A stretch of DNA of 64,000 nt from positions 110,955-174,954 of the forward strand of contig JAGFCA010000024.1 of the NCBI GenBank assembly GCA_022394755.1, read 5' to 3'. Shown here in pieces: positions 44,578 through 54,962 of the stretch. How positions within the stretch are numbered: position 1 is the first letter of the stretch; every line of letters begins with the position of its first letter. Both the position numbers and the translations under genes were made by a program. The DNA comes from Candidatus Poribacteria bacterium. Its GTDB lineage: Bacteria > Poribacteria > WGA-4E > WGA-3G. The notes under the pieces were generated by a model. That model did no database searches, was not told the DNA's origin, and saw only the letters and a list, made by a program, of their open reading frames with translations.

Positions 44578-46023
44578 TTATTCTTCGGATAATACCTTTG
44601 AGAGAATTTGGTTTACAGCTTGTGGATTTGCTTTTCCTTGTGTTGCACGCATGACTTGACCTACAAGAAACCCAATTGCCTTTTTTGTTCCATCTCTAAC
44701 ATCTTGTGCTGGTCCCGGATTGTCTTCAATCACTTTCTGTACGATGGCTTCAAGTTCGGATGTATCAGAAATTTGAGATAGACCTTCTTCATCAACTATC
44801 TGTTTTGGTAATTTGCCAGATTGAAATGCCTCATCTATAACAGATTTTGCAATCTTACCACTAATTGTATTATCTTCAATAAGTTGAATTAGTTCACTTA
44901 GGTGTGTTGGTAATAATTTTGAATCTTGTATTTCTATTTCAGCATTATTGAGTAATCGACTAATATCTCCCATTATCCAATTAGCACAAATAGAAGGGTT
45001 TCCACTTAGTTTAGTTCCTTCATCAAAGAAATCAGCTATTTGCCGTGTTGAGGTAAGGAATTCTACTTGTTCAGATGTTAAATTGTAGTCCTCGGTAAAC
45101 CGTCTTCTACGGATAGCAGGAAGTTCAGGAAGAGAAGGTTGTATTTCTTTAACCCATTCATCATCTATTTGAACATGCACAAGATCAGGTTCCGGGAAAT
45201 AGCGATAATCATCAGCTTCCTCTTTACTACGCATTGCGACAGTCTTTCCAGTTTCTGCATCGAATAACAGTGTTTCTTGAACCACCTTCCCACCTGAATC
45301 CAGTATACGTGCCTGTCGTTTAACCTCATATTCCATAGCATCAATCAATTCTTGAAAAGAGTTTTTATTTTTTATTTCTGTCCGAGTACCCAATTCCTGA
45401 CTTCCCTGTGGTCGCAAGGAGATGTTTGGTTCACACCTTAAACTCCCTTCTTCCATATTACAATCGCTGACTTCGATATATTCTAAGATCTCTTTCACAG
45501 CTCGACAATAGGCGATTGCTTCTTCAGGTGAATGTATTTCAGGTTCACTTACTATCTCCATAAGCGGTACCCCTGCACGATTAAAATCCATAAAGCTACG
45601 TGTCGGATCACCTGTTACTTCTGCATGTATAGATTTACCTGCGTCTTCCTCAAGGTGGATCCTACGAAGAGCAACAGTTTTTGTTTCTCCATTCAGTTCG
45701 AACTCAACTTTTCCATTCTGACACAATGGCAGGTCATATTGCGATATCTGATAATTTTTAGGTAAATCCGGATAGAAATAGTTTTTCCGGTCAAATTTAC
45801 TATACGATGTAATTTCACAATTCATAGCTAAACCTGTCCGTATTGCATAATCTAAAGCACGTTGGTTGATTACAGGTAGAGTTCCTGGTAAACCTAAACA
45901 AATAGGACATGTGCAGTCATTAGCAGAGGAACCAAAAGTGTATGCGCAGTTGCAAAATAACTTACTTTCTGTGGAAAGTTCAGCATGTATTTCTAATCCG
46001 ATAACTATTTCATACTTATCCAT
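44578..46023 (-). CDS. gatB: Aspartyl/glutamyl-tRNA amidotransferase subunit B
   Basis: 481 aa from the ATG at 46023, which has GAGAGA about 9 bp upstream; the frame runs five codons further to a start without a ribosome-binding site. IVIGLEIHAELSTESKLFC, the zinc-type cysteines (FCNC, CTCPICLGLPGTLP), and the C-terminal YqeY-like tail (GFLVGQVMRATQGKANP) define GatB. With GatA and GatC it transamidates misacylated Glu-tRNA(Gln) or Asp-tRNA(Asn). GatA and GatC are not in the window. Confidence 0.95.
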   Translation of the reverse strand: MDKYEIVIGLEIHAELSTESKLFCNCAYTFGSSANDCTCPICLGLPGTLPVINQRALDYAIRTGLAMNCEITSYSKFDRKNYFYPDLPKNYQISQYDLPLCQNGKVEFELNGETKTVALRRIHLEEDAGKSIHAEVTGDPTRSFMDFNRAGVPLMEIVSEPEIHSPEEAIAYCRAVKEILEYIEVSDCNMEEGSLRCEPNISLRPQGSQELGTRTEIKNKNSFQELIDAMEYEVKRQARILDSGGKVVQETLLFDAETGKTVAMRSKEEADDYRYFPEPDLVHVQIDDEWVKEIQPSLPELPAIRRRRFTEDYNLTSEQVEFLTSTRQIADFFDEGTKLSGNPSICANWIMGDISRLLNNAEIEIQDSKLLPTHLSELIQLIEDNTISGKIAKSVIDEAFQSGKLPKQIVDEEGLSQISDTSELEAIVQKVIEDNPGPAQDVRDGTKKAIGFLVGQVMRATQGKANPQAVNQILSKVLSEE

Positions 46024-46136
46024 GTGAATATCTCTCATATAAGGAAGGTAAAGCGAAAAACTGCGCGAGAATTCACTCAGAGATTACTGGCAAAAACCCG
46101 CGCTCATATTCAAATACTATTGATAATAATTCATTA

Positions 46137-46904
46137 CTAAATGTTGCTAATTTCGTTGACAACAGCGACATTTGCATCAACTTCAGCTTGTGATGTCATT
46201 CCTATAGTCATTGCATGTACACAAGGTAATCCCATGACAAATTCAATTGCTTCTTTCTGACTTTCTGAATCTTTAGCTAATTTACCCATCCCTAATACTT
46301 TCATTCCATAGATACCTTTGCCAACGTTTGCCATGTGTTCCATTGTTCTAATGACATCAGCTGGAGAAGCATCCATTTGGACACCGGAATGATTAATTCT
46401 TGCTAACACAACTTCAACCCAATCAGTCATAGAAGAAGTTTGAAATGCCCCGAAATCGTGGCATGAAACTCCATGTGCTCGAATTAGTCCTTGTTCTTTA
46501 CATCTTAATAGTGCTTCCATTGCATCAGGATAGCGTCTTGGCCAATCCACCTGTGTTAGACAGTGCAGAAGAACAATATCAACATAATCTGTGCCAATTT
46601 CTTTGAGAAATCGTTTAATATCCTCTTCAACAGTTTCTCGTGTTCTTGATACTGTTTTTGATGTGATAGTTACACTTTCTCTTGGTACTTCTTTTAATGC
46701 TTCTTTAATATGCTGATGACTACCATACTGGTCAGCAGAATCCCAAAAAGTAACTCCCTTTTCGTGTGAATAAAGAAGTAGATCCCTAAAAGCCTCTAAT
46801 CCTAAGTCAGTTTGATTTGATCTTCCGTTCCAACCGTTTGAACCCGTACCAATTGAAAGTCGTGAGACATCTATACCTGTATTACCGAGAGCAACAATTT
46901 CCAT
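46137..46904 (-). CDS. Aldo/keto reductase family protein
   Basis: 255 aa from the ATG at 46904, which has GGAGG at 8-bp spacing; the frame continues upstream to 47078 but without a ribosome-binding site and with hydrophobic, non-homologous sequence. The AKR pattern is present: LGNTGIDVSRLSIG, catalytic WDSADQYGSH (tyrosine), ITSKT (lysine), DYVDIVLLHCL (histidine). It reduces carbonyls or oxidises alcohols with NAD(P)H. It is slightly short for the family, with no long C-terminal extension. It is a single gene, divergent from slt. Confidence 0.85.
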   Translation of the reverse strand: MEIVALGNTGIDVSRLSIGTGSNGWNGRSNQTDLGLEAFRDLLLYSHEKGVTFWDSADQYGSHQHIKEALKEVPRESVTITSKTVSRTRETVEEDIKRFLKEIGTDYVDIVLLHCLTQVDWPRRYPDAMEALLRCKEQGLIRAHGVSCHDFGAFQTSSMTDWVEVVLARINHSGVQMDASPADVIRTMEHMANVGKGIYGMKVLGMGKLAKDSESQKEAIEFVMGLPCVHAMTIGMTSQAEVDANVAVVNEISNI

Positions 46905-47385
46905 AGTGGTATCCTCCGTGTCACATAATTGATAATAAAGTATACCATAGAAAAACAAAACTGACAACAATTCCCATAATCTTAACGGTAATTTGGAATT
47001 GAGTATATCCTGTAATAAGGGTGTTCCTAATAGAATTTCATTAGAGTTGGGTTGTGTCCTATATATAACATAAACCATACATATTCTGTTTCACTCTACT
47101 TTACCAGACCTAAAAACGATTTACAGATTTATCTATTCAAACTCACGTTATATATTAGTTAAAATACAGAAAACTAACACAATGATGAATCCGTAGGAAT
47201 GGTGAAGTTCCTACGGTATAAGCAAATAGCTATTGTATTACATATAATATCAACTAATTTTGTTGCCTTTCGTCTAAAACTATCGTTACAATATGTTGTT
47301 ATAGACGCATATAACAAATATTTATTCATAACAAAAACTAATTACTTGTCATATTTTACTTTTTATCAGGAGAATAGAAAGCAAA
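46905..47385. other. Divergent intergenic region before slt
   Basis: About 480 bp. It holds the perfect 9-bp hairpin 47191-47216 listed separately. A 75-codon plus-strand frame at 47199-47426 starts inside that hairpin and overlaps slt out of frame, and I do not accept it. Confidence 0.4.
47191..47216 (+). promoter_or_regulatory. Perfect hairpin upstream of slt
   Basis: Arms CCGTAGGAA and TTCCTACGG with loop TGGTGAAG. No T-run follows, so it is not a simple terminator. It may be an operator or a leader-RNA structure for the transglycosylase gene. Confidence 0.4.
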
Positions 47386-49632
47386 ATGCAATTTTATGTT
47401 ACAACACATACAGTGAGGAAACCTAATAAGAGTAAAGGATTATATCTATTTTTAATTACTATACTATGCATTCCTTCATTATCATTTGCAGAAGAAGGAC
47501 GAAGTAAACAATGGACGGATGCCTTTACAACCATAGATAAGGGAAATTACAAACAAGCAGCATCACAATTAGAAACATTAAAGAATTCAAATATCACTAA
47601 GGAAGAAAAACTTGAAATCCATCATACTCTTGGTAATTTATATGAAAAATTGAATAATAGACCTAAAGCAGTAGGAAATTATGTACGGGTAATTACACCA
47701 AGATATCCTCATGCAGATAGTGCTGCTTTCCGACTTGCTAAACTATATGAGAGAATGAATAATAAGGATAAAGCGATTAGTTGGTACTCAGAGTTAATAG
47801 AAGGTTATCCTGATAGTTACTACCTTAGTGAAGCAAAATGGAATCTCACAAAATTATATCTTGATAAGAAACGATATGGTGATGCTAAGTCAACCGTAGA
47901 AGATATTTTGATTGAATCCGAATATGAAAGAAGAGCTACATATGCATTAGCAAGATGTGAAGAAGGACTGAAACAATATTCAACAGCATTTAAGTTGCAT
48001 CAAAAACTTCTCTCAGATAATCAGTCTGATTCTATAGCCGATGATGCTATGGGAAAATTAAAGATGCTTGCTAATGATCATACCTCATTAAAACGTACGG
48101 TAGTTGACCGATTACACTGTGGTTTAGTTCTCTATTATAAAGGAAGTTGGAAATCGGCCATAAATGAGCTTATGGCAGTAAGTACAGATTCAGATATAAA
48201 ATTAAAATCCCGTGCATTGTATTATATTGGACGGAGTAATGAAGGCAGAAAATGGTATAATACTGCTTTAAAACAATATAACTTAGTTGTTGGTCTGGGT
48301 GATAAATCGGAGTATTTAACCCGTGCCCATTATCGTATTGCCCAATGTTATCATGCCAAGGGTAGTCTCACAACTGCCATCAAGCAACTTGAAAGTTTCG
48401 TGAAGACTTACTCTTGGAGCGAATTAGCAGACAATGCCCTTTATGATATTGCACAAATTTATGAGAAGCGTGAGAAAACGGAATCGGCACTCAATGCTTA
48501 TTCCCGTTTAATTGATATTGATCCAGGTGGGGAATATGCTGATTTAGCAGCTTGGCGTATTGGTTGGCGTCGTTTTGATCAGAAGAAGTATGAGGAGAGT
48601 TATACAGCATTTAAAGGATTAAAAGAGAATTTTCCAAACAATCGGTATGCGATGGGAGCGCATTTTTGGATGGCGAAAATCCGTGAAAAGCAGAATCAGC
48701 CAGAAGCTGCCCATAAGATATATACTGAAGTGGCAAAGGCACGGTATTGGTATTATAGTGCTCGTGCAAAAGCATTATTGGGAATTACCAGTTCAGAATT
48801 AGTTCCAAAAGCAGTTCCTGATGCTAAGTTGTCTGTGCAAGATGTCTGTCCAGATCAGGTATTGTCCTTAATGGGATTAAGGCTATATGAAGATGCTATC
48901 TATCTATTAAAAAGACATATTTCAATAGTCTCGAATCCTGATCCGTTTTGCTATTATGCATTAATTATGTCCTATGAAAGCTTAGCAATGTATGACAAAG
49001 CCAGAGAAGTTGCGGATATGGTATTAGACAGTCCATCTTTTGATCAACACAGTAGTTCAGAATTAGTAAAACTTCGTCGTTGGCTTTATCCATTACACTA
49101 TGAGAATTTCGTGAATAAATACTCTAAGCAATATAATGTAGATAAGGCATTAATATTTGCTATGATATTAGAAGAGAGTAGATACCGTAGAGATGCCATT
49201 AGTTGGGCAGGTGCGATTGGGTTGATGCAGATAATGCCATCTACTGGTAGAGAACTTGCACGACAGTTAAAAATTCGTAGATTTAGGTCATCAATGTTAA
49301 AGGATCCAGAAATTAATATTCGAATGGGTACAAAGTATATTGGTTATCTAAATTCGATTTTCGATAACGATCCAATGTTGGTATCTGGAGCTTATAATGG
49401 TGGACCGGGCAGGATGAAACGATGGTTGGATTCCAAACAGATTAAAGATATTGATGAATTCGTTGAGAAGATTACAATCAGAGAGACCCGTTTACATATT
49501 AAAAAAGTTATAAATAGTTATGATAATTATATTGAGATCTACGGTCAATCTGAAACGCCAGCAGTAAATTCTGCATTTGAGAAATCTAATCAATCAGGTA
49601 AGGATACGATCTTAGTCAATCTTCAAGAATAA
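47386..49632 (+). CDS. Soluble lytic murein transglycosylase (Slt) with TPR repeats
   Basis: 748-aa periplasmic enzyme. The signal peptide (YLFLITILCIPSLSFA) ends near residue 32. Many TPR-like repeats follow (for example HYRIAQCYHAKGSLTTAIKQ, DNALYDIAQIYEKREKTESA), as in the ring-shaped Slt70 helical domain. The C-terminal SLT domain has catalytic E597 in LEESRYRRDA, GAIGLMQIMPSTG, and AYNGGPGRM-x-RWL. It cleaves peptidoglycan glycan strands to 1,6-anhydro products. More TPR-like than E. coli Slt70, with clear repeats of about 35 residues. A strong terminator follows. Confidence 0.93.
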   Translation: MQFYVTTHTVRKPNKSKGLYLFLITILCIPSLSFAEEGRSKQWTDAFTTIDKGNYKQAASQLETLKNSNITKEEKLEIHHTLGNLYEKLNNRPKAVGNYVRVITPRYPHADSAAFRLAKLYERMNNKDKAISWYSELIEGYPDSYYLSEAKWNLTKLYLDKKRYGDAKSTVEDILIESEYERRATYALARCEEGLKQYSTAFKLHQKLLSDNQSDSIADDAMGKLKMLANDHTSLKRTVVDRLHCGLVLYYKGSWKSAINELMAVSTDSDIKLKSRALYYIGRSNEGRKWYNTALKQYNLVVGLGDKSEYLTRAHYRIAQCYHAKGSLTTAIKQLESFVKTYSWSELADNALYDIAQIYEKREKTESALNAYSRLIDIDPGGEYADLAAWRIGWRRFDQKKYEESYTAFKGLKENFPNNRYAMGAHFWMAKIREKQNQPEAAHKIYTEVAKARYWYYSARAKALLGITSSELVPKAVPDAKLSVQDVCPDQVLSLMGLRLYEDAIYLLKRHISIVSNPDPFCYYALIMSYESLAMYDKAREVADMVLDSPSFDQHSSSELVKLRRWLYPLHYENFVNKYSKQYNVDKALIFAMILEESRYRRDAISWAGAIGLMQIMPSTGRELARQLKIRRFRSSMLKDPEINIRMGTKYIGYLNSIFDNDPMLVSGAYNGGPGRMKRWLDSKQIKDIDEFVEKITIRETRLHIKKVINSYDNYIEIYGQSETPAVNSAFEKSNQSGKDTILVNLQE

Positions 49633-49649
49633 TATTACTACAATTTAAT

Positions 49650-49697
49650 AAAGTCAACAGGTGTATTCATTGATCACCTGTTGACTTTTTGTTTTTT
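49650..49697 (+). terminator. Rho-independent terminator of slt
   Basis: Arms AAAGTCAACAGGTG (49650-49663) and CACCTGTTGACTTT (49675-49688), 14 bp perfect, then TTTTTGTTTTTT. Confidence 0.92.
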
Positions 49698-49761
49698 AAA
49701 AGATGCTAACCAATTTCTATAGAAAAATGAAGTAGAATTACCAATTAAGAAATTGATGATC

Positions 49762-51438
49762 CTATAATGAAACTAAATCCGGTTCATATTCATAATTCAA
49801 GACCACTCTTTTTAACCAATCTGAATCATTTTGTTCTGGATAATCATCTCTGTAATGTCCACCCCGACTTTCAGTACGAATGAGTGCCGATTTTGTTATC
49901 AACCATGCAGTACTTAACATATTTATGGTCTCAAAGTAATCAATATTGTTTGTGAGAAGGGGTTCCGACATTGAATAATTGTATCCTATTTCAGATCCGA
50001 TAATTTCTAAATCCTGCAATGTTATTTCCAAACCTTCTTCACTCCGCTCAATACCAACGTTCTCCCAAAGTGTTTCTCTGATAGCATCTTTTACAGAATG
50101 AATATCTAAGTCGGAATTAAAAGGAATATGTTCAGATACATGTTTATCAGATATAATCTCTAATTCAGGTATATTAGAAGAGAGAATAGTAGATGCATAT
50201 TCAGCAGCATTCTTTCCTGCCCGTACACCGTATACCAGACATTCTAATAAAGAGTTGCTTGCTAATCTGTTAGCCCCATGTACACCAGTACAGGCTACTT
50301 CTCCACATGCATATAATCCTTTTATATTTGTCTCTGTTTCAATATTGGTTTGTACACCACCCATCATAAAATGTGCCCCAGGTCTAACCGGTATTAAATC
50401 AATACTAATATCCAAACCGTATTTCTTAGTAGTTTCGTAAATAGTCGGAAATCTCTCGATAATATAATCTTTGGTCTTATATGTAATATCCAAGTACACA
50501 CATGGAAATCCAGTGAGATACATTTCATTTTGAATAGCTCGACTAACAACATCTCGTGGAGCCAGCTCACCTCTTTCATGATACTTATCCATGAACTGTT
50601 CACCAATGATGTTAACAAGCCTTCCACCTTCTCCGCGAACTGCCTCTGAAATAAGAAAACTTGGTGCATTGTCAAGATATAAAGTCGTAGGATGAAATTG
50701 AACAAATTCCATATCAATCATATTGCAACCAGCACGCCATGCGGCAGCAAATCCGTCACCAGTAGCAACTTCAGGATTTGAAGTACAAGGATAAATCCTA
50801 CCGAGTCCTCCCGAAGCCAAGATAGTAGCCTTTGCAAACAGGTGTTTTACTTCTCCATTCAGGATGACGGATACACCGTGACATACTTTTTGTTTGCCGT
50901 TTGCAGTATTATCTATGGATGTAATGAAATCAGTTGCAAATGCATTTGAAATGACCTGGATTCTGTCATTTTCTAAGACTTTCTGAATGAGAACATCAGT
51001 CGTTTCTCTACCAGTTGCATCTCCTTTATGTACAATCCTTTTACGACTGTGTGCTGCTTCCTGTGTAAAACGGGGTAGCGTTCCTTCCCAATCAAAGTTA
51101 GCCCCCCAGTCTACTAATTCTGAGACACGAGGTATCCCTTCAGATACCATAGTCTCAACAGCAGATTCGTCACATAAACCACAACCAGCATTACAAGTAT
51201 CTTCAACATGAAGATCTATAGTGTCATCGATGTTCATTGCCACAGCAATGCCACCTTGTGCATAAATTGAGTTGCTTTCTTTAATGGTAGTTTTTGTAAT
51301 CAGAATTACGTCAACGTTCTCACTTGCAGCAAGAGCTGCACGCAAACCTGCTGCACCACTACCGACAATCAGTACATCTGTATCACAAGTTGAGATCTCA
51401 CTCACTTTGTCTACAGAATCATCAGTTTCAATGTCCAT
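49762..51438 (-). CDS. nadB: L-aspartate oxidase
   Basis: 558-aa flavoenzyme making iminoaspartate, the first step of bacterial NAD synthesis. FAD-binding VLIVGSGAAGLRAAL, the SNSIYAQGGIAVAM segment, HSRKRIVHKGDATG, EFVQFHPTTLY and MGGVQTNIET are all family landmarks that separate NadB from succinate dehydrogenase. The length is slightly above average because of an N-terminal acidic stretch. It is in an operon-like group with a thioesterase (26 bp upstream) and ValS. NadA and NadC are not in the window. Confidence 0.94.
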   Translation of the reverse strand: MDIETDDSVDKVSEISTCDTDVLIVGSGAAGLRAALAASENVDVILITKTTIKESNSIYAQGGIAVAMNIDDTIDLHVEDTCNAGCGLCDESAVETMVSEGIPRVSELVDWGANFDWEGTLPRFTQEAAHSRKRIVHKGDATGRETTDVLIQKVLENDRIQVISNAFATDFITSIDNTANGKQKVCHGVSVILNGEVKHLFAKATILASGGLGRIYPCTSNPEVATGDGFAAAWRAGCNMIDMEFVQFHPTTLYLDNAPSFLISEAVRGEGGRLVNIIGEQFMDKYHERGELAPRDVVSRAIQNEMYLTGFPCVYLDITYKTKDYIIERFPTIYETTKKYGLDISIDLIPVRPGAHFMMGGVQTNIETETNIKGLYACGEVACTGVHGANRLASNSLLECLVYGVRAGKNAAEYASTILSSNIPELEIISDKHVSEHIPFNSDLDIHSVKDAIRETLWENVGIERSEEGLEITLQDLEIIGSEIGYNYSMSEPLLTNNIDYFETINMLSTAWLITKSALIRTESRGGHYRDDYPEQNDSDWLKRVVLNYEYEPDLVSL

Positions 51439-51464
51439 ATAAACTAATTACCTTTAACTGGAAG

Positions 51465-51896
51465 TTACACAGTAATATGTTCGGGGGCAAAGTTATCGTC
51501 AACCGGCATAACTTTACCATTTCCTGTAGCAATTACTGTGCTGTCGGATAATTCAACAACTGCAGTTGCCTCAATTAAACGCCGTGACATCTTAATTCTT
51601 TCAGCAGATACTATGAGTTTTACACCTGTCGGTGCAGGATTCCTAAATCGTACTTCAAGTTGAGCAGTTACTGCTGGACCGGCAAATGACTCTATCCCGA
51701 TATGAGTAATTACTTCATCTAATAAAGTGCTGATAATGCCGCCATGGAGAATACCTGCCCAACCTTGCATGTGATTAGGAGGGGTACATTCTATAGATAC
51801 TGTTGCCCCACCGTCTTTTACTTTAGGTTTGACCTTAAAGCCATAGGGATTATTATCACCACAAACAAAACATTTATTGTTGTTTTCAATTGGCAT
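51465..51896 (-). CDS. PaaI-type hotdog thioesterase
   Basis: 143-aa hotdog-fold protein. An N-terminal CFVCGDNNPYGFKV (CxxC) is followed by PPNHMQGWAGILHGGIISTLLDEV, the HGG and catalytic acidic positions of the PaaI/4HBT group. Likely hydrolyses an acyl-CoA. Substrate unknown. It lies between nadB and valS on the same strand, with short gaps. Confidence 0.82.
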   Translation of the reverse strand: MPIENNNKCFVCGDNNPYGFKVKPKVKDGGATVSIECTPPNHMQGWAGILHGGIISTLLDEVITHIGIESFAGPAVTAQLEVRFRNPAPTGVKLIVSAERIKMSRRLIEATAVVELSDSTVIATGNGKVMPVDDNFAPEHITV

Positions 51897-51982
51897 ACAT
51901 CTAACCTTAAATTTCTAATAGGTATTAGAATTGTGTTTCATCAATTCTACTTACTAAGGATGCTTCCAGGTTACTCTGTGTT

Positions 51983-54646
51983 CTAAGATGATGAAACATC
52001 TAACATAGCAAGACTACGTTCTAATTTATCTTGTTCTATTGACAGTCTGTCAACTAAGTCCTTTTTCTGTTGTACAACGTTTTCTGGTGCCCGTTCGACA
52101 AACTGTGGATTCTCTAAAGTTTTTTGTGCCGCATTGATATCCTTTGCAATTTGTTGGTATCGTTTGGTTAAACGTGCTTTTTCTTCATCAAGATCAATTA
52201 CACCTTCAAGTGGAATGTAGATTGCGAGTTCGCCAATTACAGCCTCTGCAGATGCCTTAGGTTTAGGTAAGGTTTCATCAATAATTATGTCGTTAACTCG
52301 GGTAAATGCCGGTAAATACTGTTTCAAATATAACTCAAGTCGATTTCTAATAATTGGATCCGGAGATTGTATATGTATATCTATGGATGCACCGTTTGGA
52401 ACATTTAACTCTCCCCGTATACTCCTGACGTTATCAATTACAGTCATTAGAGTATCCATTGTCTCCTCTACCTGATTATCTTCAGCATCAGAATTTGGCC
52501 ACTCTGCTATAGTGATCGATGATTCAATACTATCATTATTTTCTTTACCATCTATTGTAAGTTGTTGCCATATTTCTTCTGTAAGAAAAGGCATTACGGG
52601 GTGCAATAGTCTCATAGTTTGTTCTAAAACATCTGCAGCAATCCATAAGGCATAGGGTTGATTCTGTGTAAGTCGTTGCTTAACAAACTCTAAATACCAA
52701 TCACAGAATTCATGCCATAAAAATGCGTAAAGGATTTGTGCCAATTCATGAAATCGGAAGTTTTTTAAAGCCTCTGTAGAGGAATTGATAGTTTTAGCGA
52801 GTCTACTCTTGATCCAATTCACCTCAAGTGTATTTTCATCAAGTGTATTGTTGCTTTCAATTGGCTTTGGATACTTTTCTAAATTCATGAGTAAGAATCG
52901 AGCAGCATTCCATATTTTATTTGTAAACCGTCTCCCGGATTCAATTTGTGATTCAGGTAATGGGACATAAGGAATAGGAGTACTTGTATTTACGAGTGCA
53001 AATCTAAATGCATCTGTTCCATATTTCTCAATAGTCTCCAAAGGATCAATTGCATTTCCCTTGGATTTGCTCATTTTCTGTCCTTTTTCATCAGCCACTA
53101 ATCCGTGAAGATATACAGTTTTGAAAGGAACTTCATCCGTACACGCTAATCCAAACATAATCATTCTTGCTACCCAAAAAAAGAGAATATCCCATCCTGT
53201 AACAAGAACGGAGGTTGGGTAGAAAGTATCCAACTCATCAGTCTTATCTGGCCACCCCATTGTTGAGAAGGGCCATAAGCCTGAACTGAACCAGGTGTCC
53301 AAGACATCTTCTTCTTGACAGAAGTCTGTTGCACCGCATTCACATGTATCAGGTGTATCCATTGCAGCGGTTGATTCATTACATGCGTTACAGAACCAAA
53401 TTGGTAGCCTGTGTCCCCACCATCTTTGCCTTGATATTGGCCAAGGTTCAATATTTTCCATCCAATGTAGAAAGCGAGTCGTTTCTCGTTCAGGAATGAA
53501 TACTACATCACCGTTATTCGTTGCTTCAATTGCTCGTTGCGCAAGTGGTTTAACATTCATGAACCATTGAGGTGAAATGGTAGGTTCAACAATTGTACCA
53601 CATCTATCATGATGTCCAACAGCGTGTGGATGTGGTACAATTTTCACTAAATAATCTAACTTATCTAAATCCTCAACAACCTTCTTACGACAATCAAAAC
53701 GTGTTAGACCTGAATATTCTTGTCCAGCATCCTCATTCATATATCCATCTGAAGTAAATACTACCCTTTGTTCAAGGTCATGTCGAAGTCCAATTTCATA
53801 GTCGTTGACATCGTGAGCAGGTGTAACCTTTAGAGCTCCAGTACCGAATTCCATGTCAACATATGTGTCTGAAATAATCGGGACTTCTCTATTAGTTAAT
53901 GGAAGGCATACGGTTTTACCAATGAGATGTTGATGGCGTTTATCCTCAGGATGTACTGCCACTGCAGTATCACCTAACATAGTCTCTGGTCGTGTAGTAG
54001 CAATTTCAAGTTTGATATCAGAATCTACTACAGGATATTTTATATGATAGAAGTTACCGTCAATTTCAATAGGTTCAACTTCAAGATTACTGACAGCAGT
54101 ATCACATTGTGGACACCAATTAACCATATATGTATCTTGGTATATGAGACCTTGATCATATAATTTTACAAAAGCAGTTTTAACAGCTTTAGATAACCCC
54201 TCATCAAGGGTAAACCGTTCTCGTTCCCAGTCGCATGAACAGCCAAGTTGTTGCAATTGCGATACAATGTACCCAGCAGATTCCGATTTCCATTCCCACA
54301 TGCGATTGATAAATTCATCTCGACCGATTTCTTTTCTACTCGTACCTTCTTCAGCGAGTTTACGCTCCATAATAAGTTCAGTGACAATGCCTGCATGGTC
54401 TGTACCGGGTAACCATAGAACATTGAAACCGTTCATGCGATGCCATCGGCTGAGACAATCCTGGAGAGTATTATCTAATGCGTGTCCTATATGTAGGATA
54501 CCAGTAATATTAGGTGGTGGGATGACTATTGTGTAGGAAGGTTTATTTGATATTGCTTCAGCGTGAAAATATCTATTTTCTTCCCAAAATTGATACCATT
54601 TACCCTCTATTTGTTGAGGGTCGTAGATCTTTGGAAGATTTGCCAT
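51983..54646 (-). CDS. valS: Valyl-tRNA synthetase
   Basis: 887-aa class I aminoacyl-tRNA synthetase. The HIGH motif (PPPNITGILHIGHAL), the editing domain with TTRPETMLGDTAVAVHP, the GTDHAGI substrate loop, KMSKSKGN and a C-terminal coiled coil (LDEEKARLTKRYQQIAKDINAAQK) are all in place. It charges tRNA-Val and edits mischarged threonine. Length is standard. ATG at 54646. Confidence 0.98.
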   Translation of the reverse strand: MANLPKIYDPQQIEGKWYQFWEENRYFHAEAISNKPSYTIVIPPPNITGILHIGHALDNTLQDCLSRWHRMNGFNVLWLPGTDHAGIVTELIMERKLAEEGTSRKEIGRDEFINRMWEWKSESAGYIVSQLQQLGCSCDWERERFTLDEGLSKAVKTAFVKLYDQGLIYQDTYMVNWCPQCDTAVSNLEVEPIEIDGNFYHIKYPVVDSDIKLEIATTRPETMLGDTAVAVHPEDKRHQHLIGKTVCLPLTNREVPIISDTYVDMEFGTGALKVTPAHDVNDYEIGLRHDLEQRVVFTSDGYMNEDAGQEYSGLTRFDCRKKVVEDLDKLDYLVKIVPHPHAVGHHDRCGTIVEPTISPQWFMNVKPLAQRAIEATNNGDVVFIPERETTRFLHWMENIEPWPISRQRWWGHRLPIWFCNACNESTAAMDTPDTCECGATDFCQEEDVLDTWFSSGLWPFSTMGWPDKTDELDTFYPTSVLVTGWDILFFWVARMIMFGLACTDEVPFKTVYLHGLVADEKGQKMSKSKGNAIDPLETIEKYGTDAFRFALVNTSTPIPYVPLPESQIESGRRFTNKIWNAARFLLMNLEKYPKPIESNNTLDENTLEVNWIKSRLAKTINSSTEALKNFRFHELAQILYAFLWHEFCDWYLEFVKQRLTQNQPYALWIAADVLEQTMRLLHPVMPFLTEEIWQQLTIDGKENNDSIESSITIAEWPNSDAEDNQVEETMDTLMTVIDNVRSIRGELNVPNGASIDIHIQSPDPIIRNRLELYLKQYLPAFTRVNDIIIDETLPKPKASAEAVIGELAIYIPLEGVIDLDEEKARLTKRYQQIAKDINAAQKTLENPQFVERAPENVVQQKKDLVDRLSIEQDKLERSLAMLDVSSS

Positions 54647-54740
54647 ATTAATTCCTGAAAATCACCAATATATTTAATAGTGTAGAGATTAAGTGTGCTA
54701 AGTTTATCACATGAGAATAGGAGATTTAATCCTGTATTGT

Positions 54741-54882
54741 AACGTGAATTTGATAATTAAAATGATAATATTTTATTATAAAATATATATCCTCTTCTGT
54801 ATTGGTAAGCAACCATAGTAATTTGGCAAATGTACTATATCCAGGTTAATGAAGTTTCTATACCAATTATCAAACTCACGTT
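54741..54882. repeat. 142-bp segment with 18-bp inverted-repeat ends
   Basis: AACGTGAATTTGATAATT (54741-54758) and its near-perfect complement AATTATCAAACTCACGTT (54865-54882, one mismatch) frame an AT-rich core in the valS-hpf gap (54647-54962, no gene). GTGAGTTTGATAATTG recurs near 56150 and AAACTCACGTTA near 47139, so it is a dispersed motif. Confidence 0.5.
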
Positions 54883-54962
54883 TTAGATCATTATATTAAA
54901 AGTTATATATAATGTTTATATTTGATCTATGAGATAAACTTGTAATATGTCATAATTCTGAT

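Noticed and set aside
46905..47078. N-terminal extension of the aldo/keto reductase
   Set aside because: The ATG at 46904 has an ideal GGAGG and the family N-terminus; the extension is non-homologous.
47199..47426. 75-codon protein upstream of slt
   Set aside because: It starts within a hairpin, overlaps slt in another frame and has no ribosome-binding site or homology.
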